This document shows, piece after piece, positions 50,928 through 59,852 of a stretch of 64,000 nucleotides of DNA. Each line of letters starts with the position of its first letter. Within the stretch, counting starts at the first letter, position 1. The position numbers were made by a program, and so were the translations under genes. Source of the DNA: Conexibacter sp. DBS9H8 (GTDB lineage: Bacteria; Actinomycetota; Thermoleophilia; Solirubrobacterales; Solirubrobacteraceae); NCBI RefSeq assembly GCF_023330685.1, contig NZ_CP097128.1, positions 992,001 to 1,056,000 of the forward strand. The letters are read 5' to 3'. The notes below the pieces were generated by a model, which was given only the letters and a program-made list of their open reading frames with translations, searched no databases and was not told the origin of the DNA.

Positions 50928-51385
50928 CGGCGTCCCAGTTCCCCGATCAGGCTGCCGAGCGCCGCCCCGGCGAGCACGTCACTCGGGTAGTGCACCCCGA
51001 GGTAGAGCCGGCTGAGGGCGAGCGTTCCCGCCACCCCGTAGAGCGCGCCGGCGGGCGCAAGGCCGCCGTAGACGCGCGCGGCCGCGAACGAGGTCGTCGA
51101 GTGCGCGCTCGGGAAGGACAGCTGCGACATCGTGTGGGTGAGCGGCGGCAGGTCCGCCAGCTGCGGGCGCGGCCGGGCGACGACTCGCTTCAGGGCCTGG
51201 TTGGCGAGGTAGGCCGCCACGACTGTGCCAGCCCCCCGCCGCCAGGCCTGGGCCCGCGCCGGGTCGGCCGACAGCCGCCCGCCCGCGAGCCCGAGCGCGA
51301 TCCAGCCGAGGGCGTGCTCACCGAGGGCCGAGTAGGCGCCGACGGCCCGGTCGCGGCCGGGGGTGTGCCCGCGCGTGCGGAGCAC
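50924..51385 (-). CDS. PAP2-family membrane phosphatase
   Basis: A 153-residue PAP2/acid phosphatase-fold protein with about five hydrophobic helices. The three catalytic motifs are KRVVARPRP, PSAHSTTSF (lipid-phosphatase form PSGH with Ala for Gly) and SRLYLGVHYPSDVLAG with the catalytic His. It probably dephosphorylates a lipid or isoprenoid phosphate at the membrane. Homology appears to extend a few residues upstream of GTG 51385 (LSGLDTQLLR), where no regular start codon is in frame. Confidence 0.82.
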   Translation of the reverse strand: MLRTRGHTPGRDRAVGAYSALGEHALGWIALGLAGGRLSADPARAQAWRRGAGTVVAAYLANQALKRVVARPRPQLADLPPLTHTMSQLSFPSAHSTTSFAAARVYGGLAPAGALYGVAGTLALSRLYLGVHYPSDVLAGAALGSLIGELGRR

Positions 51386-51411
51386 GCGCAGCAGCTGCGT
51401 GTCCAGTCCGC

Positions 51412-51633
51412 TCAGAACCCGACCCGATGGTCGTCGTGTTCGATCTGCAGGTAGTCGATGCGGGTGAGGTCGAGGACGACGGTGCCGCCCTCCGCGGCGA
51501 GCTCGTGCCAGCCGCCGTTCTTGCCGAGCAGCTCCCGCAGGCGCGCCAGTTCGGCGGGGCGGACCCGGGCGGGCAGCACCTGGCCGCCGGTGAAGCCGAG
51601 GCTGATCCGCACCGGGCTGTCTGAGTCACTCAT
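51412..51633 (-). CDS. Small conserved-looking protein of unknown function
   Basis: A 73-residue protein (MSDSDSPVRISLGFTGGQVL ... DLTRIDYLQIEHDDHRVGF) with a strand-helix-strand pattern and no membrane segment. Its ATG directly follows the TAG of the epimerase gene, so it is in the same operon. No family recognised. The ordered alternation of hydrophobic residues and tight spacing speak for a real gene. Confidence 0.6.
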   Translation of the reverse strand: MSDSDSPVRISLGFTGGQVLPARVRPAELARLRELLGKNGGWHELAAEGGTVVLDLTRIDYLQIEHDDHRVGF

Positions 51634-52044
51634 CTAATGGTCCTCCGCGGGTTGGACGATCTCGGTGAGCACGCCGCCGCTGGAGGCGGGGTGCAGGAAG
51701 GCGACCCGCGAGCGGCGGATCCCCGTGCGCGGCGTCGCGTCGATCAGCCGCGTGCCGGCGGCCGCGAGCGTCGCGAGCGTCGCGTCGATGTCCGCCACCC
51801 GGTAGGCGACGTGGTGGAGGCCGGGGCCGCGCTTGGCGAGGAACTTCGCCACCCCCGTGTCGGGACCGAGCGGCGCGATCAGCTCGACGTGCCCGTCCCC
51901 GACGTCGAGCAGCGCCGCCTCAACCCCCTGTTCGGTCACCGTCTCCCGGTGCACGAGCTCGAGCTTGAGAACATCGGTGTAGAAGGCGAGGGCGGCGTCG
52001 ATCTCCTCGACCGCGACGCCGACGTGATCGATCAAGGTCAGCAT
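51634..52044 (-). CDS. mce: Methylmalonyl-CoA epimerase
   Basis: A 136-residue VOC enzyme (LTLIDHVGVAVEEIDAALAF ... GPGLHHVAYRVADIDATLAT ... GVLTEIVQPAED) with metal ligands His7, His-His pair in LHHVAYRV and Glu in LTEIVQ. It interconverts (R)- and (S)-methylmalonyl-CoA in propionyl-CoA use. The length and ligand order fit epimerase over other VOC enzymes; the mutase is not in the window. ATG 52044 is the start; the frame upstream of it is not conserved. Confidence 0.88.
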   Translation of the reverse strand: MLTLIDHVGVAVEEIDAALAFYTDVLKLELVHRETVTEQGVEAALLDVGDGHVELIAPLGPDTGVAKFLAKRGPGLHHVAYRVADIDATLATLAAAGTRLIDATPRTGIRRSRVAFLHPASSGGVLTEIVQPAEDH

Positions 52045-52117
52045 TGGCCGCCAAGTTACTGCACCGGGCGTGCCGGCACCGGTGCCGGCCACCGGGCCGG
52101 CACCGGTGAGGCCGGTG

Positions 52118-53227
52118 TCAGGTCACCGGCCTCAGGCGCGGGTTGGGGCGCCAGCGGCGGCCGGCCTTCGCGCACGGGCGGCCGTCGAGGCGGACGACGT
52201 CGGCGGTGAAGTCGTTGCGGCCCCGGATCAGGCTCGAGCCGACCCCGTAGGCGTCGACGGGGACGCCGGCGGCTTCGAACCGGTCTATCCGTTCCGCGTC
52301 GAACCCACCGGAGGCGACGATCCTGACGTGGGCGTGCCCGGCACGGTCGAGCGCGTGGCGGACATTCGCGACGAGCTGGGGGTTGACTCCGCGCGGGTCC
52401 CCGTCGCCCATCTGCTCGAACAGGGAGCGGTCGACGAGCTGCTCGGAGGTGTCGAGGCGGACGCCCCACAGGTCGGGGCCGAGCGCGTCGGCGACCGCGA
52501 CGGCGGTACGGACGCTGTCGTTCTCCCAGTCGACGAGCACGGTGATGTTCATCTGCCCGTGGAAGCGGCGGGCAAAGGCGCGGGCGGCGGCGACCGTATC
52601 CCCGCCGTAGGCGGCGATCAGGCCGTGGGGGACGGTGCCGATCCCCGTCCCGCCCCACCACGAGGCCTGGGCGTCGGTCGAGACGCCGATCGCCCCGGCG
52701 ACGTGGGCGGCCCAGCCGTCGCCGGTCTGAACGAGCCAGTGGTCGTGGCGGGCGGGGAAGTAGAAGATCGGCTTGCCCGCGGCGGCGTCGACGACGGCCC
52801 GCACGTTGGCCATGATCAGTGAGCGGCGGGCGAGGGTGCCGAGGAAGACGGTCTCGAGGTGGGCGAACTCGGCGTAGTCCCCCTCGATGCTCAGGACCGG
52901 CTCATGGGCGCTGATCGGGTCGCCTTCGGCGAGCGCGGCGACCGACAGCTGCGGCCAGGCCTCCACCCACTCCCCGTCGGAGCCGTGGTGGCCCGCACAC
53001 AGCTTGAGGATCGCGATCGCCTCGTCGATGCCGCCGAGCCACGCCTGCGGGCGCTTCTGGAACACCTGCATCGTCACGTGCGGATGGTGGTTCTCGGCCT
53101 CCAGCAGCGTCTTGGTGTGGACGAAGTAGGCGTCTGAGTAGTAGCCCTCACGGATCCGCGCGACCGGCAGGCGGAAGGTCGCGGGGTCCAGCCGGGGGGT
53201 GGCGGTCCCCGTGTCCGGGGTTGCCAT
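52118..53227 (-). CDS. pncB: Nicotinate phosphoribosyltransferase
   Basis: A 369-residue type II phosphoribosyltransferase making nicotinate mononucleotide for NAD salvage. YYSDAYFVHTKTLLE at the N-terminus, WWGGTGIGTVPHGLIAAYGG with the phosphorylated His, VLVDWENDSVRTAV, VRLDTSEQL and IVASGGFDAERI are typical. It is shorter than PncB of E. coli (about 400) and closer to the archaeal/actinobacterial PncB2-like form. Its ATG touches the stop of the M20 peptidase gene (one-base overlap). Confidence 0.88.
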   Translation of the reverse strand: MATPDTGTATPRLDPATFRLPVARIREGYYSDAYFVHTKTLLEAENHHPHVTMQVFQKRPQAWLGGIDEAIAILKLCAGHHGSDGEWVEAWPQLSVAALAEGDPISAHEPVLSIEGDYAEFAHLETVFLGTLARRSLIMANVRAVVDAAAGKPIFYFPARHDHWLVQTGDGWAAHVAGAIGVSTDAQASWWGGTGIGTVPHGLIAAYGGDTVAAARAFARRFHGQMNITVLVDWENDSVRTAVAVADALGPDLWGVRLDTSEQLVDRSLFEQMGDGDPRGVNPQLVANVRHALDRAGHAHVRIVASGGFDAERIDRFEAAGVPVDAYGVGSSLIRGRNDFTADVVRLDGRPCAKAGRRWRPNPRLRPVT

Positions 53228-54558
53228 CAGCCGAGCAGGTCCCGGGCGGCGGCGATGAAGAACCGCGTCGCGTAGGTGAGGTCGCGCACGTCAATGCGCT
53301 CGTCGGCGGAGTGCACGAGCGGGGCGACCTCGGTGATCGGCATGTGGCGGTGGGGAAAGAAGCCGTAGGCGATCAGGTCGGGGAAGGCGCGGCGGAACCA
53401 GGAGGAGTCGCTGTAGCCGGGCAGGAGCACCGGGACGGTGCTCGCCTCGGGATCCTCGGCGGCGAGCCACCGTTCGATCGTCTCCATCAGCGGCGAGTGG
53501 ACGGGGGAGAGGTAGCCGTACACCTGCTCGGTGAAGCTGATCTCGACGAGGTCGGCGCTGTCGCCGAGGACCTCATGGAGGGCGGCCAGCGCGGCCTCCT
53601 CCCCGAGCCCGGGCGGCACCCGGCAGTCGACCTTCAGCGTCGCCCGGGACGGGATCACGTTGATCTTGTCGGAGGCGTGGGCCATCGTTGGCGCGAGCGT
53701 CACCCCGAGCATCGGCTCCAGCAGGGCGGGCAGGTCGGGGTGCTCGTGGGTGAGGGCGGCGACCGCGGCGGCGGCGGTGGTCTCATCGATCTGGGCGGCG
53801 TCGAGGCCGGTGAGGGCGGCGAGCAGTTCGCGGGGCGGTTCGGTGAGTCGGTAGCTCGGCTGGGCGGCGCCGAGGCGGGTGAGGACGGGGGCGAGCTTGA
53901 GCAGCGCGTTCTCCCCGTTGCGGGGCAGGGAGGCGTGCCCGGCTCGGCCCCGGGCGGTGAGCAGGAAGCGGAAGATGCCCTTCTCCCCGCAGCAGACCCC
54001 GTAGCGGCGCCGGCCGCCGAGCTCGAAGGTCGCCCCGGCGCCCTCGTTGAGCAGATAGTCACAGCGGACGGCGTCCGGGTGGTTCTCACAGATCCAGCGG
54101 GCCCCGATCTCCCCGCCGGTCTCCTCGTCGGAGACGACGATCACCCGGAGGGCGCCGCGGGCGGGCCGCCAGCCCTCCCGGGCCAGTGTCGCGGCGGCGA
54201 CGACCTCCGCGGCGGTCTGGGATTTCATGTCGAGGGCGCCCCGGCCCCACAGGTAGCCGTGCTCGTCGATCTCTCCCGACCACGGGTCTCGTCGCCACTC
54301 CTCCGGGTTGGCGAGGACGGTGTCGACGTGGGAGAGCAGGCCGAGCACCGGACCCCCGGCATCGCCCTCGGCGGCGAGGGTGGCGACGAGGTTCGGTCGC
54401 TCGGGCTCGGCGGCGAGCTGCACGGTGCGGAAGCCGGCGGCGGTGAGGTAGGCGTCGAGATACTCGATCGCGGCGCGCTCGTTCCCGGGCGGGTTGACGG
54501 TGTTGTGCCGGATCAGGGTCGCGAGGACCTCCGCGCTCTCGGCTGTGAGGTCGACCAT
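53227..54558 (-). CDS. M20-family zinc peptidase/deacylase
   Basis: A 443-residue di-zinc amidohydrolase. Metal-binding and catalytic motifs are LGLLSHVDTVLA, LWGRGALDMKSQTA, VIVVSDEETGGEIGARW and the late FPHRHMPIT segment; the dimerisation lid is in the middle (about 190-310). Family members hydrolyse dipeptides, N-acyl amino acids or succinyl-diaminopimelate. The specificity is not clear here, although the M20/M25/M40 general-peptidase form fits best. ATG 54558. Overlaps the pncB start. Confidence 0.85.
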   Translation of the reverse strand: MVDLTAESAEVLATLIRHNTVNPPGNERAAIEYLDAYLTAAGFRTVQLAAEPERPNLVATLAAEGDAGGPVLGLLSHVDTVLANPEEWRRDPWSGEIDEHGYLWGRGALDMKSQTAAEVVAAATLAREGWRPARGALRVIVVSDEETGGEIGARWICENHPDAVRCDYLLNEGAGATFELGGRRRYGVCCGEKGIFRFLLTARGRAGHASLPRNGENALLKLAPVLTRLGAAQPSYRLTEPPRELLAALTGLDAAQIDETTAAAAVAALTHEHPDLPALLEPMLGVTLAPTMAHASDKINVIPSRATLKVDCRVPPGLGEEAALAALHEVLGDSADLVEISFTEQVYGYLSPVHSPLMETIERWLAAEDPEASTVPVLLPGYSDSSWFRRAFPDLIAYGFFPHRHMPITEVAPLVHSADERIDVRDLTYATRFFIAAARDLLG

Positions 54559-54717
54559 GGCGTGGCAGGCTAGCGCCTGCCCCGGGCGTCACGGGCCGGT
54601 CCGCAGGGGCCTCGGCGCCCTCGGTCCGCCCCGGTCGGCGTCGGTCCTTCCGCCCCGCCGGTCGGTCGGCTGCCCCGCGCCCGGCGGTGTCGTCCCGATC
54701 CACTAGGATCGCCCGCC

Positions 54718-55551
54718 GTGAATGGATATGGCGCCCCCGAGCACAGCGACGATCTCAGCCTCGCCCTCACCCTCGCCGACCTCGCCGACGCGATCACCGT
54801 CGGCCGCTTCGGCGCCTCCGACCTCGCGGTGGAGACCAAGCCGGACCTGACGCCCGTGTCGGAGTCCGACAAGGCGGCCGAGCTGGCGATCCGCGAGCAC
54901 CTGCGTGAGGTCGCCCCCGAGGACGCCGTCGTCGGCGAGGAGTTCGGCGCGGAGGAGGCGACGAACCGCCGGCGCTGGATCGTCGACCCGATCGACGGGA
55001 CCAAGAGCTACGTCCGCGGGGTCCCGACCTGGTCGACCCTGATCGCCCTGCAGGTCGACGGCCACAGCACGGTCGCCGTCGTCTCGATGCCGGCGGTCGG
55101 GCGGCGCTGGTGGGCGACCCGGGGTGGTGGCGCCTACGCCGCGGTGACGGCGGCGCCCGTCGCGGGGGCGCAACCGGCAGTCAGCCCCCGCGTCACCCGC
55201 GTCGGGGTGAGCGCGGTGGCCGACCTCGCCGACGCGCAGATGGGATGGTCGGGGATCGAGGACTGGGACGCGGTCGGGCGGGGGGACGCGGCGCTCGCGC
55301 TCGCGCGCTCGTGCTGGCGGACCCGGGGGATCGGGGACGTCTGGCAGTACATGCTCGTCGCCGAGGGCGCCTTTGAGATCGCCACCGACCCAGAGGCGAC
55401 GCTGTGGGATCTCGCCGCGCCGGCGCTGATCGTGGAGGAGGCCGGCGGCCGTTTCACGAGTCTCGCCGGGGAGCCCGGCCCGGGTGCCGGCAGCGGCCTG
55501 GCGACGAACGGGATCCTGCATGAGCGCGTCCGGGCCCTGCTCGGCGGTTGA
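54718..55551 (+). CDS. Inositol-monophosphatase-family phosphatase (histidinol-phosphatase HisN type)
   Basis: A 277-residue Mg-dependent, Li-sensitive-fold phosphatase: AIREHLREVAPEDAVVGEEF with GEE, WIVDPIDGTKSYVRGVPTW with the DPxDGT metal motif, and LWDLAAPALIVEEAGGRFT with the WD acid pair. The DGTKSYVRG form is typical of actinobacterial HisN (histidinol-phosphate phosphatase). Other possible substrates are inositol phosphate or PAP. It starts with GTG 54718 and is divergent from the M20 gene. Confidence 0.87.
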   Translation: MNGYGAPEHSDDLSLALTLADLADAITVGRFGASDLAVETKPDLTPVSESDKAAELAIREHLREVAPEDAVVGEEFGAEEATNRRRWIVDPIDGTKSYVRGVPTWSTLIALQVDGHSTVAVVSMPAVGRRWWATRGGGAYAAVTAAPVAGAQPAVSPRVTRVGVSAVADLADAQMGWSGIEDWDAVGRGDAALALARSCWRTRGIGDVWQYMLVAEGAFEIATDPEATLWDLAAPALIVEEAGGRFTSLAGEPGPGAGSGLATNGILHERVRALLGG

Positions 55552-55610
55552 GGGCCGCCGGCCGTCCTATCATCGAGTCTCGAGATGTGTGAGACGGCCC
55601 TCCTTCAGGC

Positions 55611-55946
55611 ATGAGGGACATCGCCCACCCGGCGATCGATCAACTCAGCCTCCCAACTGTCCTGCACGCGCTCTCGGACCCGGTGCGGCTCGAGATCGTG
55701 CGGACGCTCAGTGACGGGAGCGAGCGGCCCTGCGGCGCCATTGCGGTGCCGGTCTGCAAGTCCACGCTCACCCACCACCTGAAGGTTCTTCGCGACGCAG
55801 GCGTGACCCGGACCCGGCGCGACGGAGTCCAGCGTCTGATATCACTGCGACAGCGTGACGTCGAGACCCGGTTTCCCGGGCTACTTGACTGTGTGCTCGC
55901 GGATGCCGATAATGGTGTCCGGGCGAGCGTTCGCGCGCACGCCTGA
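55611..55946 (+). CDS. ArsR-family transcriptional regulator
   Basis: A 111-residue winged-helix protein: LHALSDPVRLEIVRTLSDGS, CGAIAVPVCKSTLTHHLKVLRDAGVTRTRRDG, with the recognition helix KSTLTHHLKVL. One Cys pair (PCGAIAVPVC) flanks helix 3 and could sense redox or metal, but no standard CxC site is present. A partial palindrome (CATCGAGTCTCGAGATG, 55571-55587), 24 bp before the start, is a candidate operator. No obvious target gene is adjacent. Confidence 0.82.
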   Translation: MRDIAHPAIDQLSLPTVLHALSDPVRLEIVRTLSDGSERPCGAIAVPVCKSTLTHHLKVLRDAGVTRTRRDGVQRLISLRQRDVETRFPGLLDCVLADADNGVRASVRAHA

Positions 55947-56158
55947 CCTCCAGCCGGGTTTCGCCCCGGCCGCCATATCAGGAGTTCTCTGCAGCCAAAT
56001 CGGGTAGGTCTCCGATGGAGGCGGAAGCCCCAGGCGAAACCCTGAGGAGCAGGATTCCGTTGGGTATGTGGAGAAGTGAGCACGGCTGGGCGCTTGGGGC
56101 CCGGTCGCTGCGGGATGGCCCCGCGACAGATGAAGTGGACTCTTACGTATCACTTCAC
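55947..56158. other. Gene-free stretch upstream of the sigma-factor promoter
   Basis: No supported gene. The overlapping frames are Arg/Ser-rich and look random. AT content rises toward the promoter at 56159. Confidence 0.5.
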
Positions 56159-56187
56159 TTGACAGAAACCTTCCGCAGGCGTATATT
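56159..56187 (+). promoter_or_regulatory. Near-consensus sigma-70 promoter of the sigma-factor gene
   Basis: TTGACA (56159-56164, perfect -35), a 17-bp spacer and TATATT (56182-56187, one mismatch to TATAAT). Transcription should begin near 56194, giving a 225-nt leader before the first regular start codon at 56419. It is the strongest promoter recognised in the window. Confidence 0.8.
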
Positions 56188-56418
56188 TCGATCATCATCA
56201 AACAAGAGAACGACTGGAGCCCCAAAACGGATACGAAGACGACACTCAGCCGCGCCCGCGGTGAGCACTCAGACAAGGAAGCAACGACGACGCGACGCTC
56301 TCGCGGCGCGAATTCGGCTGCGGCCAAGCCGCGCACCGACTCGTCCCACCGCCGTTCCCACACCACGACTCCGCGTCCGACGCGGACCCGCGCCGCGCTG
56401 CCGCTGGCGGACGGGTCG

Positions 56419-57237
56419 ATGGAGTCACTCGAGCTCTTTTACCGTGAGGCCCGCACCCACCATCTGTTGACCGCCGCCGAGGAGATCCAGCTGGCGCAGC
56501 GGATCGAACGGGGCGACCTTGATGCCAAGGCCCAGATGATCAACGCGAACCTCCGTCTGGTGGTCGCCCAGGCCCGCCGTTACCAGGGCCACGGGCTTCC
56601 GCTCGAGGACCTCGTCCAGGAGGGGATGCTCGGCCTCATCCGCGCCGTCGAGAAGTTCGACTACCGCAAGGGGTTCAAGTTCTCCACCTACGGGACTCTG
56701 TGGATCCGCCAGGCGATCCAGCGCGGGCTGCAGAACTCGGGTCGGACGATCCGTCTGCCCGTGCACGTCGCCCAGCGTCAGGTGAAGGTGCGCAAGGTCG
56801 AGGGTGAGCTCAACCTCAAGCTCGGGCGTGAGCCGACCGACGAGGAGATCGCGCTCGTCGCCGAGCTGCCGATCGAGCAGGTGACCGAGGTTCGTGAGCT
56901 GTCGATGGGGCTGGCGTCCCTCGACCAGCCGATCGGAGACGACGGTGAGATGGCGTTGGGCGACCTGCTCAACTCCGACGCGCCCGAGCCCGATGAGGTC
57001 GTCGCCGACAACTGGCGCGACGCTCAGGTCGCTGAGCTCGTCGGTCAGCTGCCGAGCATGGAGCAGCAGGTGCTGCGCCTGCGCTTCGGCCTCGGTGGCG
57101 ATGAGCCGCGGACGATCCGTCAGACCTGCGCGGAGCTCGGCATCACGCCTCGGGAGGCCTCGGAGTTCGAGTCCCGGGCGCTGGCGACGCTCAGCAAGTC
57201 AGACGCGCTCGCCGCGCTGCGCGCCTCGCTCGCCTGA
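56419..57237 (+). CDS. Sigma-70 family RNA polymerase sigma factor (group 1/2 type)
   Basis: A 272-residue sigma factor with region 1.2 ([20 protein letters not shown]), region 2 ([60 protein letters not shown]), region 3 and region 4 ([38 protein letters not shown]). Region 1.1 is missing, as in group 2 sigma factors. The core-binding and -10 recognition residues of region 2 are conserved. The frame stays open for 95 codons upstream (Ser/Thr/Arg-rich, like actinobacterial sigma N-terminal tails) but has no ATG, GTG or TTG. The region 4 recognition helix is less canonical than in RpoD. Monocistronic. Confidence 0.9.
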   Translation: MESLELFYREARTHHLLTAAEEIQLAQRIERGDLDAKAQMINANLRLVVAQARRYQGHGLPLEDLVQEGMLGLIRAVEKFDYRKGFKFSTYGTLWIRQAIQRGLQNSGRTIRLPVHVAQRQVKVRKVEGELNLKLGREPTDEEIALVAELPIEQVTEVRELSMGLASLDQPIGDDGEMALGDLLNSDAPEPDEVVADNWRDAQVAELVGQLPSMEQQVLRLRFGLGGDEPRTIRQTCAELGITPREASEFESRALATLSKSDALAALRASLA

Positions 57238-57314
57238 TCGGCCCTCAGCCGCACAAGGATGTGACCGCGGGGTCCGTCTCCCTCTGGGGGCGGGCCCCGT
57301 CGGCGTTTCGGGGC

Positions 57315-57358
57315 CGGCGGTGCCGCTCAGGCGGCCGGCGGGGCCGCTCAGGCGGCCG
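57315..57358. repeat. 20-bp tandem repeat at the rarA 3' end
   Basis: GCCGCTCAGGCGGCCGGCGG occurs twice in tandem (about 57319-57358), running into the last codons of rarA. A GC-rich hairpin (CGGGG...CCCCG, about 57268-57299) lies between it and the sigma-factor stop and may terminate both convergent genes. Confidence 0.6.
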
Positions 57359-58670
57359 GCGGGTCGGGGTGGTCCTGGCCGCTGCCCGACGGCGTGTAGA
57401 TCCGGGTGCCGTAGAGCTCGGGCGGTAGGAAGACCATCGCCTCCGCCCCCGGCTGGGATGCGTGGATGTACCCGTCGCCGTGCCCGAGCCGGCGGTCCAG
57501 CACAGTGCTCGGATTGCGCAGGTGGGAGGGGACCGGGTAGTGGGGGCGGTCGGTGACGAGCCTGCGAGCCGCCGCGAGCCCCTGGTAGGCGGCCCAGCTC
57601 TTGGGCGCGCGGGCGAGGTAGGCGGTCACGTGTGCGAGGGTGATCCAGCACTCGGGCGGACCGACGAGCGCGACCGCCTGCATCCCGGCGACGGCGACCG
57701 CGAGCGCGCCGGAGGCGGCGACGCCGACCTCCTCTGAGGCCGAGATGACAAGGCGCCGGGCGACGAACTCGGGCGGCTCCCCGCCGGCCTCCATCCGCGC
57801 GAGCCAGTAGAGCGCGGCGTCAGGGTCTGAGCCGCGGATCGACTTGATGAACGCGCTGGTGACCGCGTAGTGCTCGTCTGCGCCCTTGTCGTAGCTGACC
57901 GCCCGCCGCCCGGCGGCCCGCTCGACCGTCGTCTGTTCGAGCATGCCGCCGCCGGGGCTGAGGGTGACGGCGGATTCGATGATTCCCAGCAGGCGCCGCG
58001 CGTCCCCGTTGGCGACGAGCAGGAGGTGCTCGCGCGCCTCGGGGCTGAGGCGGTAGGGGTTGGTCGGGTGGCCGACCCCGCGTTCAGGGTCGCGGAGGGC
58101 CCGGTCGGCGAGCTCGCCCAGGTCGGCCTCCGACAGCGGGGCGACGACGTGGATCTGGACCCGGGAGACAAGGGCCCGGTTGAGCTCGAAGCCGGGGTTC
58201 TCCGTCGTCGCCCCGACGAGCAGCACCGTCCCGTCCTCCACGTAGGGGAGCAGCGCGTCCTGCTGGGCCCGGTTCCAGCGGGCGATCTCATCGATGAACA
58301 GGAGCGTGCTCCGGCCACCGCGGCGGCGCTCGCCCGCCCGCTCGATCACCGCCCGCAGCTCACGGATTCCGTCCGTCACCGCGTTGAGCTGCTCGAACGC
58401 GGCATCGACGGACCCGGCGACACAGCGGGCGATCGTCGTCTTGCCGGTGCCGGGCGGTCCCCACAGGACCATCGACACCGGCGTGCCGCGCTCGAGGGCG
58501 ACCCGCAGCGGAGCGCCGGGGCCGGTCAGCTGGGGCTGGCCGACGACCTCATCAAGGTGGCGGGGGCGCATCCGCTCGGCAAGCGGGGCGGCGGGCGCCG
58601 GTTCTGCGGTGCCGCCTGGGGTGCCGCCTGGGGTGCCGCCTGGGGTGCCGAGGCTCAGCTGCTCGTCCAC
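57348..58670 (-). CDS. rarA: Replication-associated recombination protein A (RarA/MgsA AAA ATPase)
   Basis: A 440-residue clamp-loader-like AAA+ ATPase. Walker A is [19 protein letters not shown] and Walker [21 protein letters not shown]; sensor segment [18 protein letters not shown] and the C-terminal domain ([20 protein letters not shown]) are typical of RarA/Mgs1/WRNIP1. It acts at stalled replication forks with SSB. The N-terminus has a GTPG repeat from 12-bp tandem units (58610-58645). Start 58670. Confidence 0.93.
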   Translation of the reverse strand: MDEQLSLGTPGGTPGGTPGGTAEPAPAAPLAERMRPRHLDEVVGQPQLTGPGAPLRVALERGTPVSMVLWGPPGTGKTTIARCVAGSVDAAFEQLNAVTDGIRELRAVIERAGERRRGGRSTLLFIDEIARWNRAQQDALLPYVEDGTVLLVGATTENPGFELNRALVSRVQIHVVAPLSEADLGELADRALRDPERGVGHPTNPYRLSPEAREHLLLVANGDARRLLGIIESAVTLSPGGGMLEQTTVERAAGRRAVSYDKGADEHYAVTSAFIKSIRGSDPDAALYWLARMEAGGEPPEFVARRLVISASEEVGVAASGALAVAVAGMQAVALVGPPECWITLAHVTAYLARAPKSWAAYQGLAAARRLVTDRPHYPVPSHLRNPSTVLDRRLGHGDGYIHASQPGAEAMVFLPPELYGTRIYTPSGSGQDHPDPPAA

Positions 58671-58783
58671 GGCTGTTCACCCTAGCGCCCGGCCCCGGAC
58701 TTCCCGCCCGCGCGCCCGGCCCCGGTCCCCCCACCCACGCGCCCGACCCCGATGCGCTCCGGAGGACGGGGGCGGCTACGCTT

Positions 58784-59527
58784 ATGGGCATGCCCGCACA
58801 GGCCTACGCCGGCAAGGAATGCGTCTGTCAGTACCGCAAGGGAATCTGCGACCAGTCCTGTGTCCGCGACATGCTCGAAACCCCGTTCTACATGGCCTGC
58901 CTCAAGCTCAAGGGACGCCGCTGCCTTGTCGTCGGCGGCGGAGATGTCGGGCTTGAGAAGGTCGAGGGCCTGCTCGCCTGTGACGCCGACGTCACCCTGG
59001 TGGCCCCGCGAGCGGTGCCCGCGCTCGAGCAGCTCGCCGCGGAGGGGTCGATCGACTTCCTGCAGCGGCCCTATGAGACGGCCGACCTCGACGGGCACCT
59101 GATCGCGATCGCCGCGACCGACGACACGGACGTCAACATCGGCGTGTTCAACGACGCGGAGGCGCGGGCGATGCTCGTCAACGTCGTCGACGTGCCGCCG
59201 CTGTGCAACTTCATCCTGCCCGCCGTCGTCCGCACCGGGCCGCTCGCCGTCGCGATCTCCACCGCCGGCGCAAGCCCCGCACTCGCCAAGCGGATGAAGC
59301 GGGAGATCGCCGAGCTGTTCGGCGAGCCCTACGCCGACCTCGCGGTGATGCTCAATGACGTGCGCGGCTGGGCGAAGGGCACGCTGCCGACCTATCAGGA
59401 CCGCAAGGAGTTCTTCGAGTCGATCGTCAACGGCGACCCGGACCCGATCGCGCTGCTGCGCGCCGGGGACGTCGCGGGCGTCCGCGACCTGATCGCCGCC
59501 GCGCAGCGCTCGGTCCCGGTGCTCTGA
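58784..59527 (+). CDS. Precorrin-2 dehydrogenase-type siroheme synthase (CysG N-domain family) with Cys-rich N-terminus
   Basis: A 247-residue protein. Residues 35-200 match precorrin-2 dehydrogenase/sirohydrochlorin ferrochelatase: [87 protein letters not shown]. It converts precorrin-2 to sirohydrochlorin with NAD and may insert iron. The first 30 residues hold four Cys in the order C-x-C-x6-C-x3-C ([20 protein letters not shown]), an unusual addition that could bind zinc or an Fe-S cluster. ATG 58784 or 58790. It lies near the haem genes. Confidence 0.85.
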   Translation: MGMPAQAYAGKECVCQYRKGICDQSCVRDMLETPFYMACLKLKGRRCLVVGGGDVGLEKVEGLLACDADVTLVAPRAVPALEQLAAEGSIDFLQRPYETADLDGHLIAIAATDDTDVNIGVFNDAEARAMLVNVVDVPPLCNFILPAVVRTGPLAVAISTAGASPALAKRMKREIAELFGEPYADLAVMLNDVRGWAKGTLPTYQDRKEFFESIVNGDPDPIALLRAGDVAGVRDLIAAAQRSVPVL

Positions 59528-59562
59528 GCCGCCGGGCGGTGGCCCGGGGGCCCCTCAGCGGT

Positions 59563-59799
59563 CTAGATCGTCTCCGCGTAGCGTCCGAGCGGAACCGAGT
59601 CGTTGGTGAGGCCGTGCTGGAACTCCTCCCAGTGCTCGGCGGGCTGGTTCTGGCGCGACTCCTCCCGGGACCGCTCAAGCGCGATCGCGTCGCTCAGCAG
59701 CACCCGCGCGAGCAGAGCCGGGTCCGTGCTCAGCCGCTCGGCCATCAGCGCCAGCTCCTCCGCCGGTCCGTCGTCCAGCAAGACATTGACCTGTTGCAT
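59563..59799 (-). CDS. Small helical protein of unknown function
   Basis: A 78-residue protein (MQQVNVLLDDGPAEELALMA ... HGLTNDSVPLGRYAETI), acidic, with a central amphipathic helix (ALLARVLLSDAIALERSREE). No membrane segment and no recognised family. It begins about 54 bp from the divergent ccmA-like gene. Start ATG 59799. Confidence 0.55.
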   Translation of the reverse strand: MQQVNVLLDDGPAEELALMAERLSTDPALLARVLLSDAIALERSREESRQNQPAEHWEEFQHGLTNDSVPLGRYAETI

Positions 59800-59852
59800 G
59801 ACTGCACCCTAGCCGCGTCGGTCGCCGCGGTGGGAATAACCTCGCCGGCGCG

